64,000 nucleotides of DNA from the NCBI GenBank assembly GCA_029266635.1, contig JAQSWM010000004.1, positions 124,001-188,000 of the forward strand, in the 5' to 3' direction. Numbering within the stretch: the first letter of the stretch is position 1; every line of letters begins with the position of its first letter. The DNA is from Sphingobacteriaceae bacterium (GTDB taxonomy: Bacteria > Bacteroidota > Bacteroidia > Sphingobacteriales > Sphingobacteriaceae). A program made the position numbers and the translations under genes. Positions 17,854 through 26,644 of the stretch are shown piece after piece. The notes below the pieces were generated by a model. The model did not search any database. It was not told the origin of the DNA and saw only the letters and a list, made by a program, of their open reading frames with translations.

Positions 17854-19077
17854 TTGACTTTTAGTGATTTTAACTTTGATGAACAGCTTCAGGAAGGTTT
17901 AAACAGCATGGGCTTTAAAAAGCCGACACCAATCCAGCAGCAATCCATTCCACTTATACTCCAGAACAAAGACCTTATAGCCTGCGCTCAGACAGGAACC
18001 GGCAAAACAGCTTCTTATTTGCTCCCGATCATGCATCACATTGCTGTGGGCGAAAAAAGCCATGTAAGCACGCTTATACTTGCGCCCACGCGAGAGCTTG
18101 CTCAACAGATTGATCAGCAGGTGGAGGGGCTTGCCTACTTCACCGGCATTAGTTCAATCGCCGTATATGGCGGTGGCGATGGGATGATCTACGAACAGCA
18201 GCGCAGGGCTCTGATAGAAGGAACCGACATTATCATTGCCACGCCGGGCAGGCTAATTGCACATTTGATCTCCGGCATTGTAAAGCTTGATCACCTAAAA
18301 CACCTGGTTTTAGATGAAGCAGACCGTATGCTCGACATGGGCTTCAACGAAGACATCATGCGCATTGTAGGATATCTCCCTAAGAACAGGCAGACCCTTC
18401 TTTTCTCTGCTACCATGCCGCCCAAGATCCGCACGCTGGCTGCAAAGCTGCTCAATAATCCCGAGCAGGTAAATATTGCCATTTCTCAGCCCGCCGCGGG
18501 TATTTTGCAACAGGCATATTTAACCTACGATCCGCAGAAAATTCCATTGCTCGAAGGCATCCTCAGAGAAAGCCAATACCCGAGCATACTCGTGTTTGCA
18601 TCTACAAAAGATAAGGTTAAAGAACTTGGCCGCTCGCTATCCAAGCTCGGCATCAAAGTAAAACCATTCCATTCCGACCTTGAGCAGGATGAGCGGGAGG
18701 ATATTTTACGTGCTTTCAAAAGCCGCCAGTTGCCTGTGATAGTGGGAACCGATGTGCTTTCGCGAGGCATCGATGTGGAGGGGATTAGCCTGGTGGTTAA
18801 CTTCGACGTTCCGCCAGATCCTGAAGATTATATCCACCGCATTGGCCGCACCGCACGTGCTGAAACTACCGGGACCGCCATCACATTCATCAATGAAAAG
18901 GACCAGCGCAAGTTTGCGTCAATAGAAGCGCTTATCGGAAGAGAAATACCTAAATTGCCTTTGCCGGAAGCTTTGGGAGACGGTCCCGAATATCAGCCGC
19001 AGCTTAAACGCGACAGTGGCTTTAAGCGGAAACCTAAAGGCAACTGGAAAAAACACAAGAACGCCGGAAATACATAG
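17854..19077 (+). CDS. DEAD-box RNA helicase, RhlE-like
   Basis: A 407-residue ATP-dependent RNA helicase. All the family motifs are present: Q motif GFKKPTPIQQQSIP, I AQTGTGKT, Ia PTREL, II DEAD, III SAT, and VI HRIGRTAR. The C-terminal tail is short and basic (KRKPKGNWKKHKN). The start appears to be TTG at 17854 (MTFSDFNFDEQL): the first in-frame ATG would cut into the Q motif. It is involved in RNA remodelling, often cold-related in this phylum. It is a stand-alone gene ending 21 nt before the aldose epimerase. Confidence 0.93.
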   Translation: MTFSDFNFDEQLQEGLNSMGFKKPTPIQQQSIPLILQNKDLIACAQTGTGKTASYLLPIMHHIAVGEKSHVSTLILAPTRELAQQIDQQVEGLAYFTGISSIAVYGGGDGMIYEQQRRALIEGTDIIIATPGRLIAHLISGIVKLDHLKHLVLDEADRMLDMGFNEDIMRIVGYLPKNRQTLLFSATMPPKIRTLAAKLLNNPEQVNIAISQPAAGILQQAYLTYDPQKIPLLEGILRESQYPSILVFASTKDKVKELGRSLSKLGIKVKPFHSDLEQDEREDILRAFKSRQLPVIVGTDVLSRGIDVEGISLVVNFDVPPDPEDYIHRIGRTARAETTGTAITFINEKDQRKFASIEALIGREIPKLPLPEALGDGPEYQPQLKRDSGFKRKPKGNWKKHKNAGNT

Positions 19078-19098
19078 AGTTATACTAATACATCTGCC

Positions 19099-19971
19099 AT
19101 GGTAACATTAGAAAACAACTTTTTGAGGGTAAGCATCAAATCGCTGGGGGCAGAGCTTGCCTCGATTTACGGCAAGCAGGATAGTATTGAATACTTGTGG
19201 CAGGCTAATCCTGACGTGTGGCCACGACATGCACCAAACCTCTTTCCGGTTGTTGGCACTTGCCTGAAGAACGAACTTCTTGTCGACGGCAAGGCGTATT
19301 CGATCGGGAGGCATGGCTTTGCACGTGATATGGTTTTCCGCAGAGTGGAATCGACACCGGTGCATGCTAAGTTTTCGCTGCATTACAACGAAGAAACTTT
19401 AAAAAGCTTTCCGTACAAATTTGAGTTTCAGATTTTGTACGACCTGATGGATAATAAGCTTCGCGTAAGCTATAAGGTAATAAACCTGGATGCAGGAACT
19501 ATTTATTTTTCTTTGGGAGCACATCCCGCTTTCAATGTGCCGTTTTCAGGCGGCGAAAACTACGAAGATTATATTCTTGAGTTTGAAAAACCGGAGCAAT
19601 TATCAACACACGAGTTAGATGAAGGCGGATTTTTCTCAGGCTCCGCCCGTCCCATAAACCTCAACGGCAGTACACTTCCGGTTAGCAGGAAGTTGTTTGA
19701 GAAAGACGCTTTGGTTTTCAAGAATCTCGCTTCACGCAAGGTTTGTTTGAAGAATAAGAACGGCGACAAAAGCATCTGCGTAAGCTTTCCGCATTTTAAT
19801 TACCTGGGAATCTGGGCAAAGCCCGGAGCTGATTTTTTGTGCATTGAGCCGTGGCTGGGCTGCGCCGATACATCAGGCAAAGCTGTTGATATTCGGCAGA
19901 AGGATGGCATTCAACAAGCAGAGCACGGACACGTTTTTGAGACAGATTACTGTATCGAGATAGGAGCATAA
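19099..19971 (+). CDS. Aldose 1-epimerase family protein (LacX-like)
   Basis: A 290-residue galactose-mutarotase-fold protein. The N-terminal LENNFLRVSIKSLGAELASIYGKQ, the histidine in GRHGFARD, the second histidine in SLGAHPAFNVPF, and the C-terminal IEPWLGCADT follow the LacX branch of the family. It interconverts alpha and beta anomers of a sugar. It is followed after 21 nt by a GH1 glucosidase, whose beta-sugar product could be its substrate. Confidence 0.88.
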   Translation: MVTLENNFLRVSIKSLGAELASIYGKQDSIEYLWQANPDVWPRHAPNLFPVVGTCLKNELLVDGKAYSIGRHGFARDMVFRRVESTPVHAKFSLHYNEETLKSFPYKFEFQILYDLMDNKLRVSYKVINLDAGTIYFSLGAHPAFNVPFSGGENYEDYILEFEKPEQLSTHELDEGGFFSGSARPINLNGSTLPVSRKLFEKDALVFKNLASRKVCLKNKNGDKSICVSFPHFNYLGIWAKPGADFLCIEPWLGCADTSGKAVDIRQKDGIQQAEHGHVFETDYCIEIGA

Positions 19972-19992
19972 ATAACTGGGTTGAGTTGATCA

Positions 19993-21333
19993 ATGAACAT
20001 CTCAAAAGAGCAATTCGGCGAAAGCTTTAAATGGGGCATATCCACTGCCGCTGCACAAACAGAGGGCGCTTTCGATGAAGATGGCAAAGGTTTATCCATT
20101 TGGGATGTGTTTTCGTCTAAGAAGGGGAAGATTTACAAGAACCAGCATCCGCAAATTGCCTGTGATTTCTATCACCGCTACGACGAAGACATCGCTCTGA
20201 TCAAAGAGCTTAACATTCCTAATTTCCGTTTTTCTATTTCCTGGTCTCGGATACTTCCTGAGGGAACCGGTGCAGTCAACAAGGCTGGAATAGACTTTTA
20301 CAACAGAGTTATCGACAAATGCGTTGAACTTGGGATTGAGCCATGGGTAACGCTTTATCACTGGGACCTGCCTCAGGCACTTGAGGAGAAAGGCGGCTGG
20401 AGGAACCGGGAGATCGTACATTGGTTTGGGAATTATGCAGAGATGTGCGCCCGGCACTTTGGCGACAGGGTGAAGCATTGGATCGTGATGAATGAGCCCA
20501 CCGCTTTTACAGGTGCCGGCTATTTCCTTGGCATACATGCGCCCGGCAAACGTGGGATTGGAAACTACATCCCCACCGTACACCATGCTGTTCTATGCAT
20601 GGGTGAGGGAGGGAGGCGGCTCAGGGCCTTAGTGCCCGATGCTGAGATTGGCACTACTTTTTCCTGCTCTTCTGTAGAACCAATTGATACCAAACCTCGT
20701 AATGTTGACGCAGCCAAACGGCTCGACGTGCTGCTGAACAGGATATTTATTGAGCCGCTGCTCGGAATGGGATATCCTACAGGAGATTATCGGGCATTGA
20801 GAAGAATCGAAAAGTACATCCTTCCGGGAGATGAGCAGAAGATGGTCTTCGATTTTGATTTCATTGGGCTTCAGAACTATACCCGCGAGATCGTGAAATA
20901 TTCTTTTTTCATGCCGTATCTGAAAGCGCTTCCCGTAAAAGCTGAAAAAAGAAAGGTGCCAATAACAGATATGAAGTGGGAGGTTTATCCCGAAGGCATG
21001 TATGAGGTTATTAAACGATTTAGTGTATATCCACATATCAGGAAAATCTACATAACAGAAAATGGGGCAGCTTTTCCTGATGCTGTTACCGATGGCGCAG
21101 TACACGATCCCTTGCGAGTAGATTTCCTTCAACGTTACCTGGAACAAGTGCTCAAAGCCCGGCAGGAGGGATGCAGGGTGGAGGGCTACTTTGTGTGGAC
21201 GCTAACAGATAATTTTGAATGGGCAGAGGGTTATCGCCCGAGGTTTGGGCTGGTGTACGTGGATTTTGAAACGCAGAATAGAATTGTGAAGTCGTCTGGG
21301 AAGTGGTATGGGGAGTTTTTGAAAGCTAAGTAA
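19993..21333 (+). CDS. bglA: GH1 beta-glucosidase
   Basis: A 446-residue cytoplasmic TIM-barrel glycosidase of family GH1. The acid/base is E168 in VMNEPTAF and the nucleophile is E356 in YITENGAAF. Other substrate-contact blocks are WGISTAAAQTEGA, NFRFSISWSRILP, YHWDLPQAL and VWTLTDNFEWAEGY. It has no signal peptide, so it acts on imported beta-glucosides or galactosides. It is in line with the LacX-like epimerase, probably as an operon. Confidence 0.95.
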   Translation: MNISKEQFGESFKWGISTAAAQTEGAFDEDGKGLSIWDVFSSKKGKIYKNQHPQIACDFYHRYDEDIALIKELNIPNFRFSISWSRILPEGTGAVNKAGIDFYNRVIDKCVELGIEPWVTLYHWDLPQALEEKGGWRNREIVHWFGNYAEMCARHFGDRVKHWIVMNEPTAFTGAGYFLGIHAPGKRGIGNYIPTVHHAVLCMGEGGRRLRALVPDAEIGTTFSCSSVEPIDTKPRNVDAAKRLDVLLNRIFIEPLLGMGYPTGDYRALRRIEKYILPGDEQKMVFDFDFIGLQNYTREIVKYSFFMPYLKALPVKAEKRKVPITDMKWEVYPEGMYEVIKRFSVYPHIRKIYITENGAAFPDAVTDGAVHDPLRVDFLQRYLEQVLKARQEGCRVEGYFVWTLTDNFEWAEGYRPRFGLVYVDFETQNRIVKSSGKWYGEFLKAK

Positions 21334-21375
21334 AAGCCGAAAAAAACATCTTCTGCTGACGTGCGTTTAAAAGTC

Positions 21376-21600
21376 ATGAGTTCAGCATTTGTAAGAGAAG
21401 GCGATTGGCAGCGGCTAAGCGATGTTACCCCAACATTGCACGCTCTTCTAGTGTACCTCACAAGAGATAACGGGGTCCGCATTCATGAGAAACGCACCTA
21501 CTATAGCCCTGAGCACGACAAGGAAGTGTACGAATTAACAGATGGGCTGACCTATGCCAAAGACGATGAAGGCAGATGGATGGTGATGCTTGATTTGTAG
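21376..21600 (+). CDS. Small hypothetical protein
   Basis: A 74-residue soluble protein. I start it at the ATG at 21376 (MSSAFVREGDWQRLSDV); a GTG at 21361 is also in frame. The sequence has a well-balanced composition, an N-terminal helix (TPTLHALLVYLTRDN) and a beta-rich end (RTYYSPEHDKEVYELTDGLTYAKDDEGRWMV), which looks like a real folded protein. I do not recognise a domain. It lies between bglA and an alpha/beta hydrolase on the same strand. Confidence 0.6.
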   Translation: MSSAFVREGDWQRLSDVTPTLHALLVYLTRDNGVRIHEKRTYYSPEHDKEVYELTDGLTYAKDDEGRWMVMLDL

Positions 21601-21658
21601 CGTGACATTAGCGCCGTAATAGCTATATTGGCTTGACTACACATAAGGTCGTTTAACC

Positions 21659-22543
21659 GTGCTACGTTCATCAATTCTGCTATTTCTCGTTTCAATCTTC
21701 GGACTTATTTTCTCTTTTGCGCAAGAAACCCCCAACAACAATATGGCAAGCCCCACTACCAATGACTTAGCTTTCACAAGCGGCTACTCTGATGTAAACG
21801 GATTGAAAATGTATTATGAGATCTATGGAGATGGCAAGCCGCTCGTCCTGATCCATGGTGGAGGTTCAACAATTCAGTCAAATTGGGGAAAGGTAATTCC
21901 ATTATTCGCCAGGACGAGGAAAGTAATAGCCATGGAGCTGCAGGCGCACGGGCGCACAAACGACAGAGGGAAGGAGAGCACCTTTGAGCAAGACGCAGAT
22001 GACGTAGCCACGCTCCTGAAGAATCTGAACATCGCTAAAGCGGATATTTTAGGCTTCAGCAACGGCGGAACAACAGCGTTGCAGATTGCAATCCGGCATC
22101 CCCAGCTTGTCAACAAACTCATCTTAGCCTCCGCACTTACCAAACGCAACGGGGTTCCGGGCTGGTTCTGGGAATTTATGCAAAATGCCAGTCTCGAGAA
22201 CATGCCCGCCCAGTTAAAGGAAGCCTATTTAAGAGTGTCACCAAGTCAGGAGGGTTTGCACATCATGCATGATCGCGATGCGAAGAGGATGGTTAACTTC
22301 AAAGATATTCCGGATGAAAGCATTGCCTCAATAAAAGCTCCCACCTTAATCATTAATGGCGACAAGGACGTGATCACTGTTGAACATGCTCTCGAAATTC
22401 ACAGGCAAATTCCCAACTCAGAACTTGCAATCATTCCTGGCGGACATGGAGAGTATATTGGGGAAATCACAACTATCAACCCGAGCTTTAAAGAAAGTGA
22501 GCTTGTTGTGCCGCTGATCGAAAAGTTCCTGGATAAGAAGTAG
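21659..22543 (+). CDS. Secreted alpha/beta hydrolase
   Basis: A 294-residue alpha/beta hydrolase. A GTG start at 21659 gives a clear signal peptide (MLRSSILLFLVSIFGLIFSFAQ). The HGGG oxyanion-type segment is at about 66-69, the nucleophile S134 is in GFSNGG, the acid is the D in INGDKDVIT, and the final histidine is in PGGHGEYIG. Substrate unknown. An inner ATG (MASPTTND) would remove the signal peptide, so I prefer the GTG. Confidence 0.83.
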   Translation: MLRSSILLFLVSIFGLIFSFAQETPNNNMASPTTNDLAFTSGYSDVNGLKMYYEIYGDGKPLVLIHGGGSTIQSNWGKVIPLFARTRKVIAMELQAHGRTNDRGKESTFEQDADDVATLLKNLNIAKADILGFSNGGTTALQIAIRHPQLVNKLILASALTKRNGVPGWFWEFMQNASLENMPAQLKEAYLRVSPSQEGLHIMHDRDAKRMVNFKDIPDESIASIKAPTLIINGDKDVITVEHALEIHRQIPNSELAIIPGGHGEYIGEITTINPSFKESELVVPLIEKFLDKK

Positions 22544-22551
22544 CGGTAGGC

Positions 22552-22893
22552 TTAAGAGTTGTCAGGCAACTCAGAAATATCTTTTAGTAAATAGGGCAAG
22601 TCGTTTTGTATTATGTCCCAAACAATAAGATTATCTATTCCAAAATATTCGTGGATGATAAAATTGCGGAAGTCTTTAATGACCCGCCATTCAATGTCCG
22701 CATGTTGCGATTTGAATTCAGCAGGAATTCTGGAAGCAGCTTCACTAATTATTTAAAAATTTCGCTCAACTGCATCTTTGGTCTTCGCATCAGCTTCATA
22801 GTCTTAGAAGCGCATCCCTAAAGTATAATCAAGTATCCTCACGATCGACGACTTAATGTCTCCTAACAACAAGTCTATGCTTCGTTCAGACAT
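22552..22893 (-). pseudogene. HepT-like RNase toxin with two in-frame stop codons
   Basis: Reading from an ATG at 22893 gives 114 codons in one unbroken frame that match the HepT (DUF86) family, but codon 30 (22804-22806) and codon 47 (22753-22755) are both TAA. Both stand where family members carry a glutamate-like residue (GMRF-stop-DYEAD and ERNF-stop-IISEAASRIP). The catalytic R-x4-H-x-Y motif is intact (DFRNFIIHEYFG). No frameshift is needed. The toxin is therefore most likely dead. It overlaps the start of mntA by 8 nt. Confidence 0.8.
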
Positions 22894-23179
22894 GGATTAG
22901 ATTTCTTTCTACAAAGGGTAGATATTGCGGCTTTATTCCACGGCGTGAAACAACATCAACTTTGTGTCTAAATAGATCTTCCAATTCATGAGCAAGCCTG
23001 ATAAACTCAAATCCACCTATGTGATTGTTAAAATCAACTAATATGTCGATATCGCTGTTCTCGTTGTTATCTCCACGGGCAAAAGAGCCGAATAGAGCCA
23101 ATTCGGAAATGGGATATTTCTTTTGCAGAATAGCTTTTTGCTGTTTCAGCAGTCCAAGAATAGATTCTTTGGTGTACAT
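22886..23179 (-). CDS. mntA: MntA-like minimal nucleotidyltransferase (type VII antitoxin)
   Basis: A 97-residue MNT-fold protein. The nucleotidyltransferase motif G31-S-F-A-R-G with D43 and D45 (NSDIDILVDF) is intact. In HepT/MntA pairs this protein AMPylates the toxin near its active site and so silences it. The gene lies upstream of and overlaps the hepT pseudogene by 8 nt, the usual order. Here it is probably an orphan antitoxin, because the toxin carries two nonsense codons. Confidence 0.88.
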   Translation of the reverse strand: MYTKESILGLLKQQKAILQKKYPISELALFGSFARGDNNENSDIDILVDFNNHIGGFEFIRLAHELEDLFRHKVDVVSRRGIKPQYLPFVERNLIHV

Positions 23180-23246
23180 AGCAGGTTTACAAAAACGAGC
23201 AATCCTTCTGTCTTAAGCAATTTGGTTTAGTATATGCGAAGATCTT

Positions 23247-24485
23247 CTATCCAAAAAACAAATACGTAAGCAGGATTGCCGCCACCACACCTGCCAAATC
23301 AGCGATTAAACCAGCCGGAATAGCATAGCGGCTTCTTTTTACACCCACAGAGCCAAAGTAGAGGGCAACAATGTAGAAAGTGGTATCTGCCGATCCGTTG
23401 AACACACATCCCAGCCGTCCCACAAAAGAATCCGGGCCGAAAGTCTTCATGGTTTCAATCATCATTGCTTTTGAACCTGAACCACTCAATGGTTTCATAA
23501 TAGCCACAGGAAGCCCGTCTATAAAACGCGTATCCATATTGAAGTGGCTAAACGACCATCTGATGCCATCCACGATATAGCCCAAAGCACCGCAGTTCCT
23601 GAACACCGCAATAGCTGCTAACATCGCCACCAGGTATGGAATTATTTGCACCGACGTTTTAAAGCCACCCACAGCACCCTCAATAAATGCTTCGAAAACA
23701 TTTAACTTCTTCCACAATGCGCCTGCAATGAAAACGACAGGGATTGCAAACAGCAGCACATTACTAAACACCTTGGAAAACGCACTGATCTCGTCGCGGC
23801 TCATGTAATTGGTAAAGTACCAAATCATCAAACCAATCAAAGAGCTTAGGCCCAGAACCCAGGCAATTATTACTTTATCGAAAATGTTGATTTTCTGCCA
23901 GATTGCACATGTTAGCATCCCGACAAGGGTTGCCACGTAGGTTGCAATGATGATGGGCAGGAAAACGTCGGTTGGATCGTGAGCTCCAAGGATTGCCCGT
24001 TGGGCGATGATAGTAACCGGCAATAACTGCAGCCCGGAGGTATGAAGCACCAGGAACATGATCTGGGCATTGGAAGCAGTGTCTTTATTCGGATTCAACT
24101 CCTGAAGGCTGCCCATTGCTTTTAGCCCCAGCGGAGTGGCGGCATTATCAAGCCCAAGCAGGTTGGCAGAAAAGTTCATCATCATCTGTCCGGTTGCCGG
24201 ATGATTTTTAGGCACCTCAGGGAAAAGGCGGTTGAAGAAAGGGCCAACAATACGCGAAAGGAAGTTGATAGCGCCGGCTTTCTCGCCAATATTCATGATC
24301 CCCAACCAGAAAGCCATCGCCCCAACTAAGGGCAGCGCAATGTCCATCACAGAAGACTTGCTCGAATCAAACAGGCTCTCTACCAGCTTCTGAAATATTT
24401 CGGTATCGCCGAAGAAGATCAGCTTGATAAGAGCTATCACAAACGCGATGAGGAAGAAAGCGATCCAGATATAATTAAGTGCCAT
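23247..24485 (-). CDS. Fused SpmA-SpmB nucleoside-recognition (GATE) membrane protein
   Basis: A 412-residue integral membrane protein that joins two parts found as separate spore maturation proteins A and B in Firmicutes. The first half has MALPLVGAMAFWLGIMNIGEKAG-like GATE sequence and NFSANLLGLDNAATPLGLKAM. The second half carries PYLVAMLAAIAVFRNCGALGYI and SGSGSKAMMIETMKTFGPDSFVGRLGCVFNGSADTTFY. This fusion is usual in Bacteroidota, which do not sporulate. A transport role is assumed; the substrate is not known. Confidence 0.88.
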   Translation of the reverse strand: MALNYIWIAFFLIAFVIALIKLIFFGDTEIFQKLVESLFDSSKSSVMDIALPLVGAMAFWLGIMNIGEKAGAINFLSRIVGPFFNRLFPEVPKNHPATGQMMMNFSANLLGLDNAATPLGLKAMGSLQELNPNKDTASNAQIMFLVLHTSGLQLLPVTIIAQRAILGAHDPTDVFLPIIIATYVATLVGMLTCAIWQKINIFDKVIIAWVLGLSSLIGLMIWYFTNYMSRDEISAFSKVFSNVLLFAIPVVFIAGALWKKLNVFEAFIEGAVGGFKTSVQIIPYLVAMLAAIAVFRNCGALGYIVDGIRWSFSHFNMDTRFIDGLPVAIMKPLSGSGSKAMMIETMKTFGPDSFVGRLGCVFNGSADTTFYIVALYFGSVGVKRSRYAIPAGLIADLAGVVAAILLTYLFFG

Positions 24486-24562
24486 AGTTTGTATTGAGCA
24501 GTTAAAGTATCACGATATTACGGAATAATTTAATTGCAACAATACAGGCGACAGAAGAAGCG

Positions 24563-25093
24563 CTATTTTGTTTTATCAAGAGCCTGATAAAACTCCGAAA
24601 CCGCTTCCCAATCCGCATCTTGTTCAAAGACGAAGCTTTTAACGCGTGGAGATGTCTTTTGGATTGCAGCTAATTTCTCGCTGATTTGTTTCTGATCTTT
24701 TGTAGCGATGTAAAAGATCAAATCGCGATAGCCGCTCATTGTGGTTTTTCCCACGTAACAGGTTGCAAGAGGAGCAAGGGCAACAAGGATTTGGTCTTCA
24801 AGTGCATTGAAGGCAACAGATTCTTTTGACGTGGGATAGCCCTTTGCATCCTTGTCGGCCGTGTTAACTGTAACGAACAGCGAGAGCGGAAACTCCTTTT
24901 TTGTCGGGAAGTTTTTGAAAGTTGTGTCGATCAGGGCAATGCTCGGCTTTTCATCCACCATAAACTCCAGCACCCTGTACTTGCTTTTCGCTACAGTGTC
25001 CCGGACTTCAGCTCTGGATTTTATTTTGCCCGTTTCTCCGCCACGGCACGATGCCAAACAGCAGAAAAGAAAAAGAGTACTTAAAAGTCTCAT
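24563..25093 (-). CDS. DUF695-like lipoprotein
   Basis: A 176-residue lipoprotein: LFLFCCLASCRGG gives a lipobox with cysteine at about residue 16. The mature part matches the DUF695 pattern (two-stranded ferredoxin-like): IALIDTTFKNFPTKKEFPLSLFVTVNTADKDAKGYPTSKE, then ALEDQILVAL ... GYRDLIFYIATKD. Function unknown. It sits between the SpmAB and arginine decarboxylase genes on the same strand, with gaps of about 50-80 nt. Confidence 0.6.
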   Translation of the reverse strand: MRLLSTLFLFCCLASCRGGETGKIKSRAEVRDTVAKSKYRVLEFMVDEKPSIALIDTTFKNFPTKKEFPLSLFVTVNTADKDAKGYPTSKESVAFNALEDQILVALAPLATCYVGKTTMSGYRDLIFYIATKDQKQISEKLAAIQKTSPRVKSFVFEQDADWEAVSEFYQALDKTK

Positions 25094-25142
25094 CAGGTTA
25101 AAGCAACGCCTACACTCTAAATTCTTAATTCTAAACTCTTAG

Positions 25143-26537
25143 TTAAGTGGTGTAACCCAAAATCTTCAGCACCTGCTTACTGTTCTGCTCTTCCCCAAAA
25201 ACTTCAAAGTTGAAAGTTTCATCGCGGTTTCTGCGAATAATCACATGCTTTGGAGAGGGAAGGAGGCAATGATGAATTCCGCCGTAGCCGCTCAGCACTT
25301 CCTGGTAAGCGCCCGTGTTGAAAAAGCCCAGGTACTGGATCTTCCTGGTTTTCGGCATGAATACGCTGTTCATGTGCGCTTCCTGATTGTAATAATCCTG
25401 CCCGTCGCAGGTTATCCCGCCAAGGTTTACACGTTCGTATTCAGAATCCCAGTTGTTTATCGGCAGAAGGATGTATTTCTGATTCAGTGCCCAAACATCA
25501 GGCAGATTGGTGATGAAAGAGCCATCCAGCATCAGCCAGCGCTCGCGGTCATTCTGCTGCTTGCGGCCCAACACTTTGTATAAAATGCCCGAAGCTTCAG
25601 CCACAGTGTACTTTCCGAACTCAGTGATAATATCCGGTTCGTGAACTTCGTGTTCAGCACAAATTTCTTTGATACGCTTAACAATTTCGTTTACCATGTA
25701 CTCGTAATCGAAATCAAAAACCAGCGAATCTTTGAAAGGCATCCCACCACCAATATCAAGCGTATCAAGATCAGGATTGATCTTTTTGAACTTGCAGTAA
25801 AGGGTGACGTACTTCTCAAGTTCGTTCCAGTAGTACGGCGTATCAGAAATACCGGAGTTGATGAAAAAGTGGAGCAGCTTTACCTTGAAGTTCGGGTTAT
25901 GGGAGATTTTATTGTTGTAGAAGTCAATCACATCCTCCATACGTATGCCGAGGCGGGAAGTATAGAATTGTGAGTCGGGTTGTTCCTCCGCTGCTATCCG
26001 GATGCCCAGATTAGTAGGAGTAGCCGCTTCTACTTCATCGTCGTAGATGTTAAACTCTTCCTTGTTATCAAGTACCGGGATGATGTTATTAAACCCGTCG
26101 TGCAACATATCTACGATGTATTGCTTGTACTGGTAGGTCTTGAATCCGTTGCAGATAACGGTGATATCCTTTTTCAGGACGCCCTTTTTTTCAAGCGCAT
26201 CAATCATCGGCATATCAAAGGCCGAGGACGTTTCCAGGTGAATATTATTCTTTAAAGCCTCTTCAACGATGTGGCGGAAGTGAGAGCTTTTTGTGCAATA
26301 GCAATATTTATAACTCCCTCTGTAGTCGTTATTTACAATAGCTTTTTTAAACAGGAGCTTAGCCTGTTGTATTTTTTTGCTGATGATAGGAAGGTAAGTA
26401 AACCTAAGCGGCGTACCGTAAGTTTCTATCATCTCCATCAGATTCAGATCATGAAAATAAAGTTCATCATCTATTATCTCGAAACCGTCCTGCGGGAAAC
26501 CAACGCTCAGGTCTAAAAATTCCTGGTAACTCTGCAT
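25143..26537 (-). CDS. speA: Arginine decarboxylase (short, Bacteroidota type)
   Basis: A 464-residue PLP-dependent decarboxylase of the alanine-racemase-like fold (fold III). The PLP lysine is K83 in YCYCTKSSHF. The glycine-rich phosphate loop is DIGGGMPFKDSLVFDF, and the C-terminal barrel contains the substrate-side WALNQKYILLPINN and CDGQDYYNQE. It is shorter than the about 630-residue enterobacterial SpeA because the helical insert is missing. Homologues in this phylum are annotated as arginine decarboxylase (agmatine for polyamines), but substrate choice is inferred by family only. Confidence 0.82.
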   Translation of the reverse strand: MQSYQEFLDLSVGFPQDGFEIIDDELYFHDLNLMEMIETYGTPLRFTYLPIISKKIQQAKLLFKKAIVNNDYRGSYKYCYCTKSSHFRHIVEEALKNNIHLETSSAFDMPMIDALEKKGVLKKDITVICNGFKTYQYKQYIVDMLHDGFNNIIPVLDNKEEFNIYDDEVEAATPTNLGIRIAAEEQPDSQFYTSRLGIRMEDVIDFYNNKISHNPNFKVKLLHFFINSGISDTPYYWNELEKYVTLYCKFKKINPDLDTLDIGGGMPFKDSLVFDFDYEYMVNEIVKRIKEICAEHEVHEPDIITEFGKYTVAEASGILYKVLGRKQQNDRERWLMLDGSFITNLPDVWALNQKYILLPINNWDSEYERVNLGGITCDGQDYYNQEAHMNSVFMPKTRKIQYLGFFNTGAYQEVLSGYGGIHHCLLPSPKHVIIRRNRDETFNFEVFGEEQNSKQVLKILGYTT

Positions 26538-26632
26538 CTATTTAATTTGTTCGCAAAAATGTGATTTTTTTCTGAATGATTTATGCACCATAACGTGCGG
26601 TAAGATCCTGCTGTTCACAAGTTGCACTTTAT

Positions 26633-26640
26633 TACATTTG
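26633..26640 (+). promoter_or_regulatory. Candidate -7 element just before prmC
   Basis: TACATTTG is a perfect TAnnTTTG match and ends only 4 nt before the prmC ATG, so a transcript from it would be nearly or fully leaderless. No good -33 TTTG lies 19-21 nt upstream. Confidence 0.3.
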
Positions 26641-26644
26641 CCGG

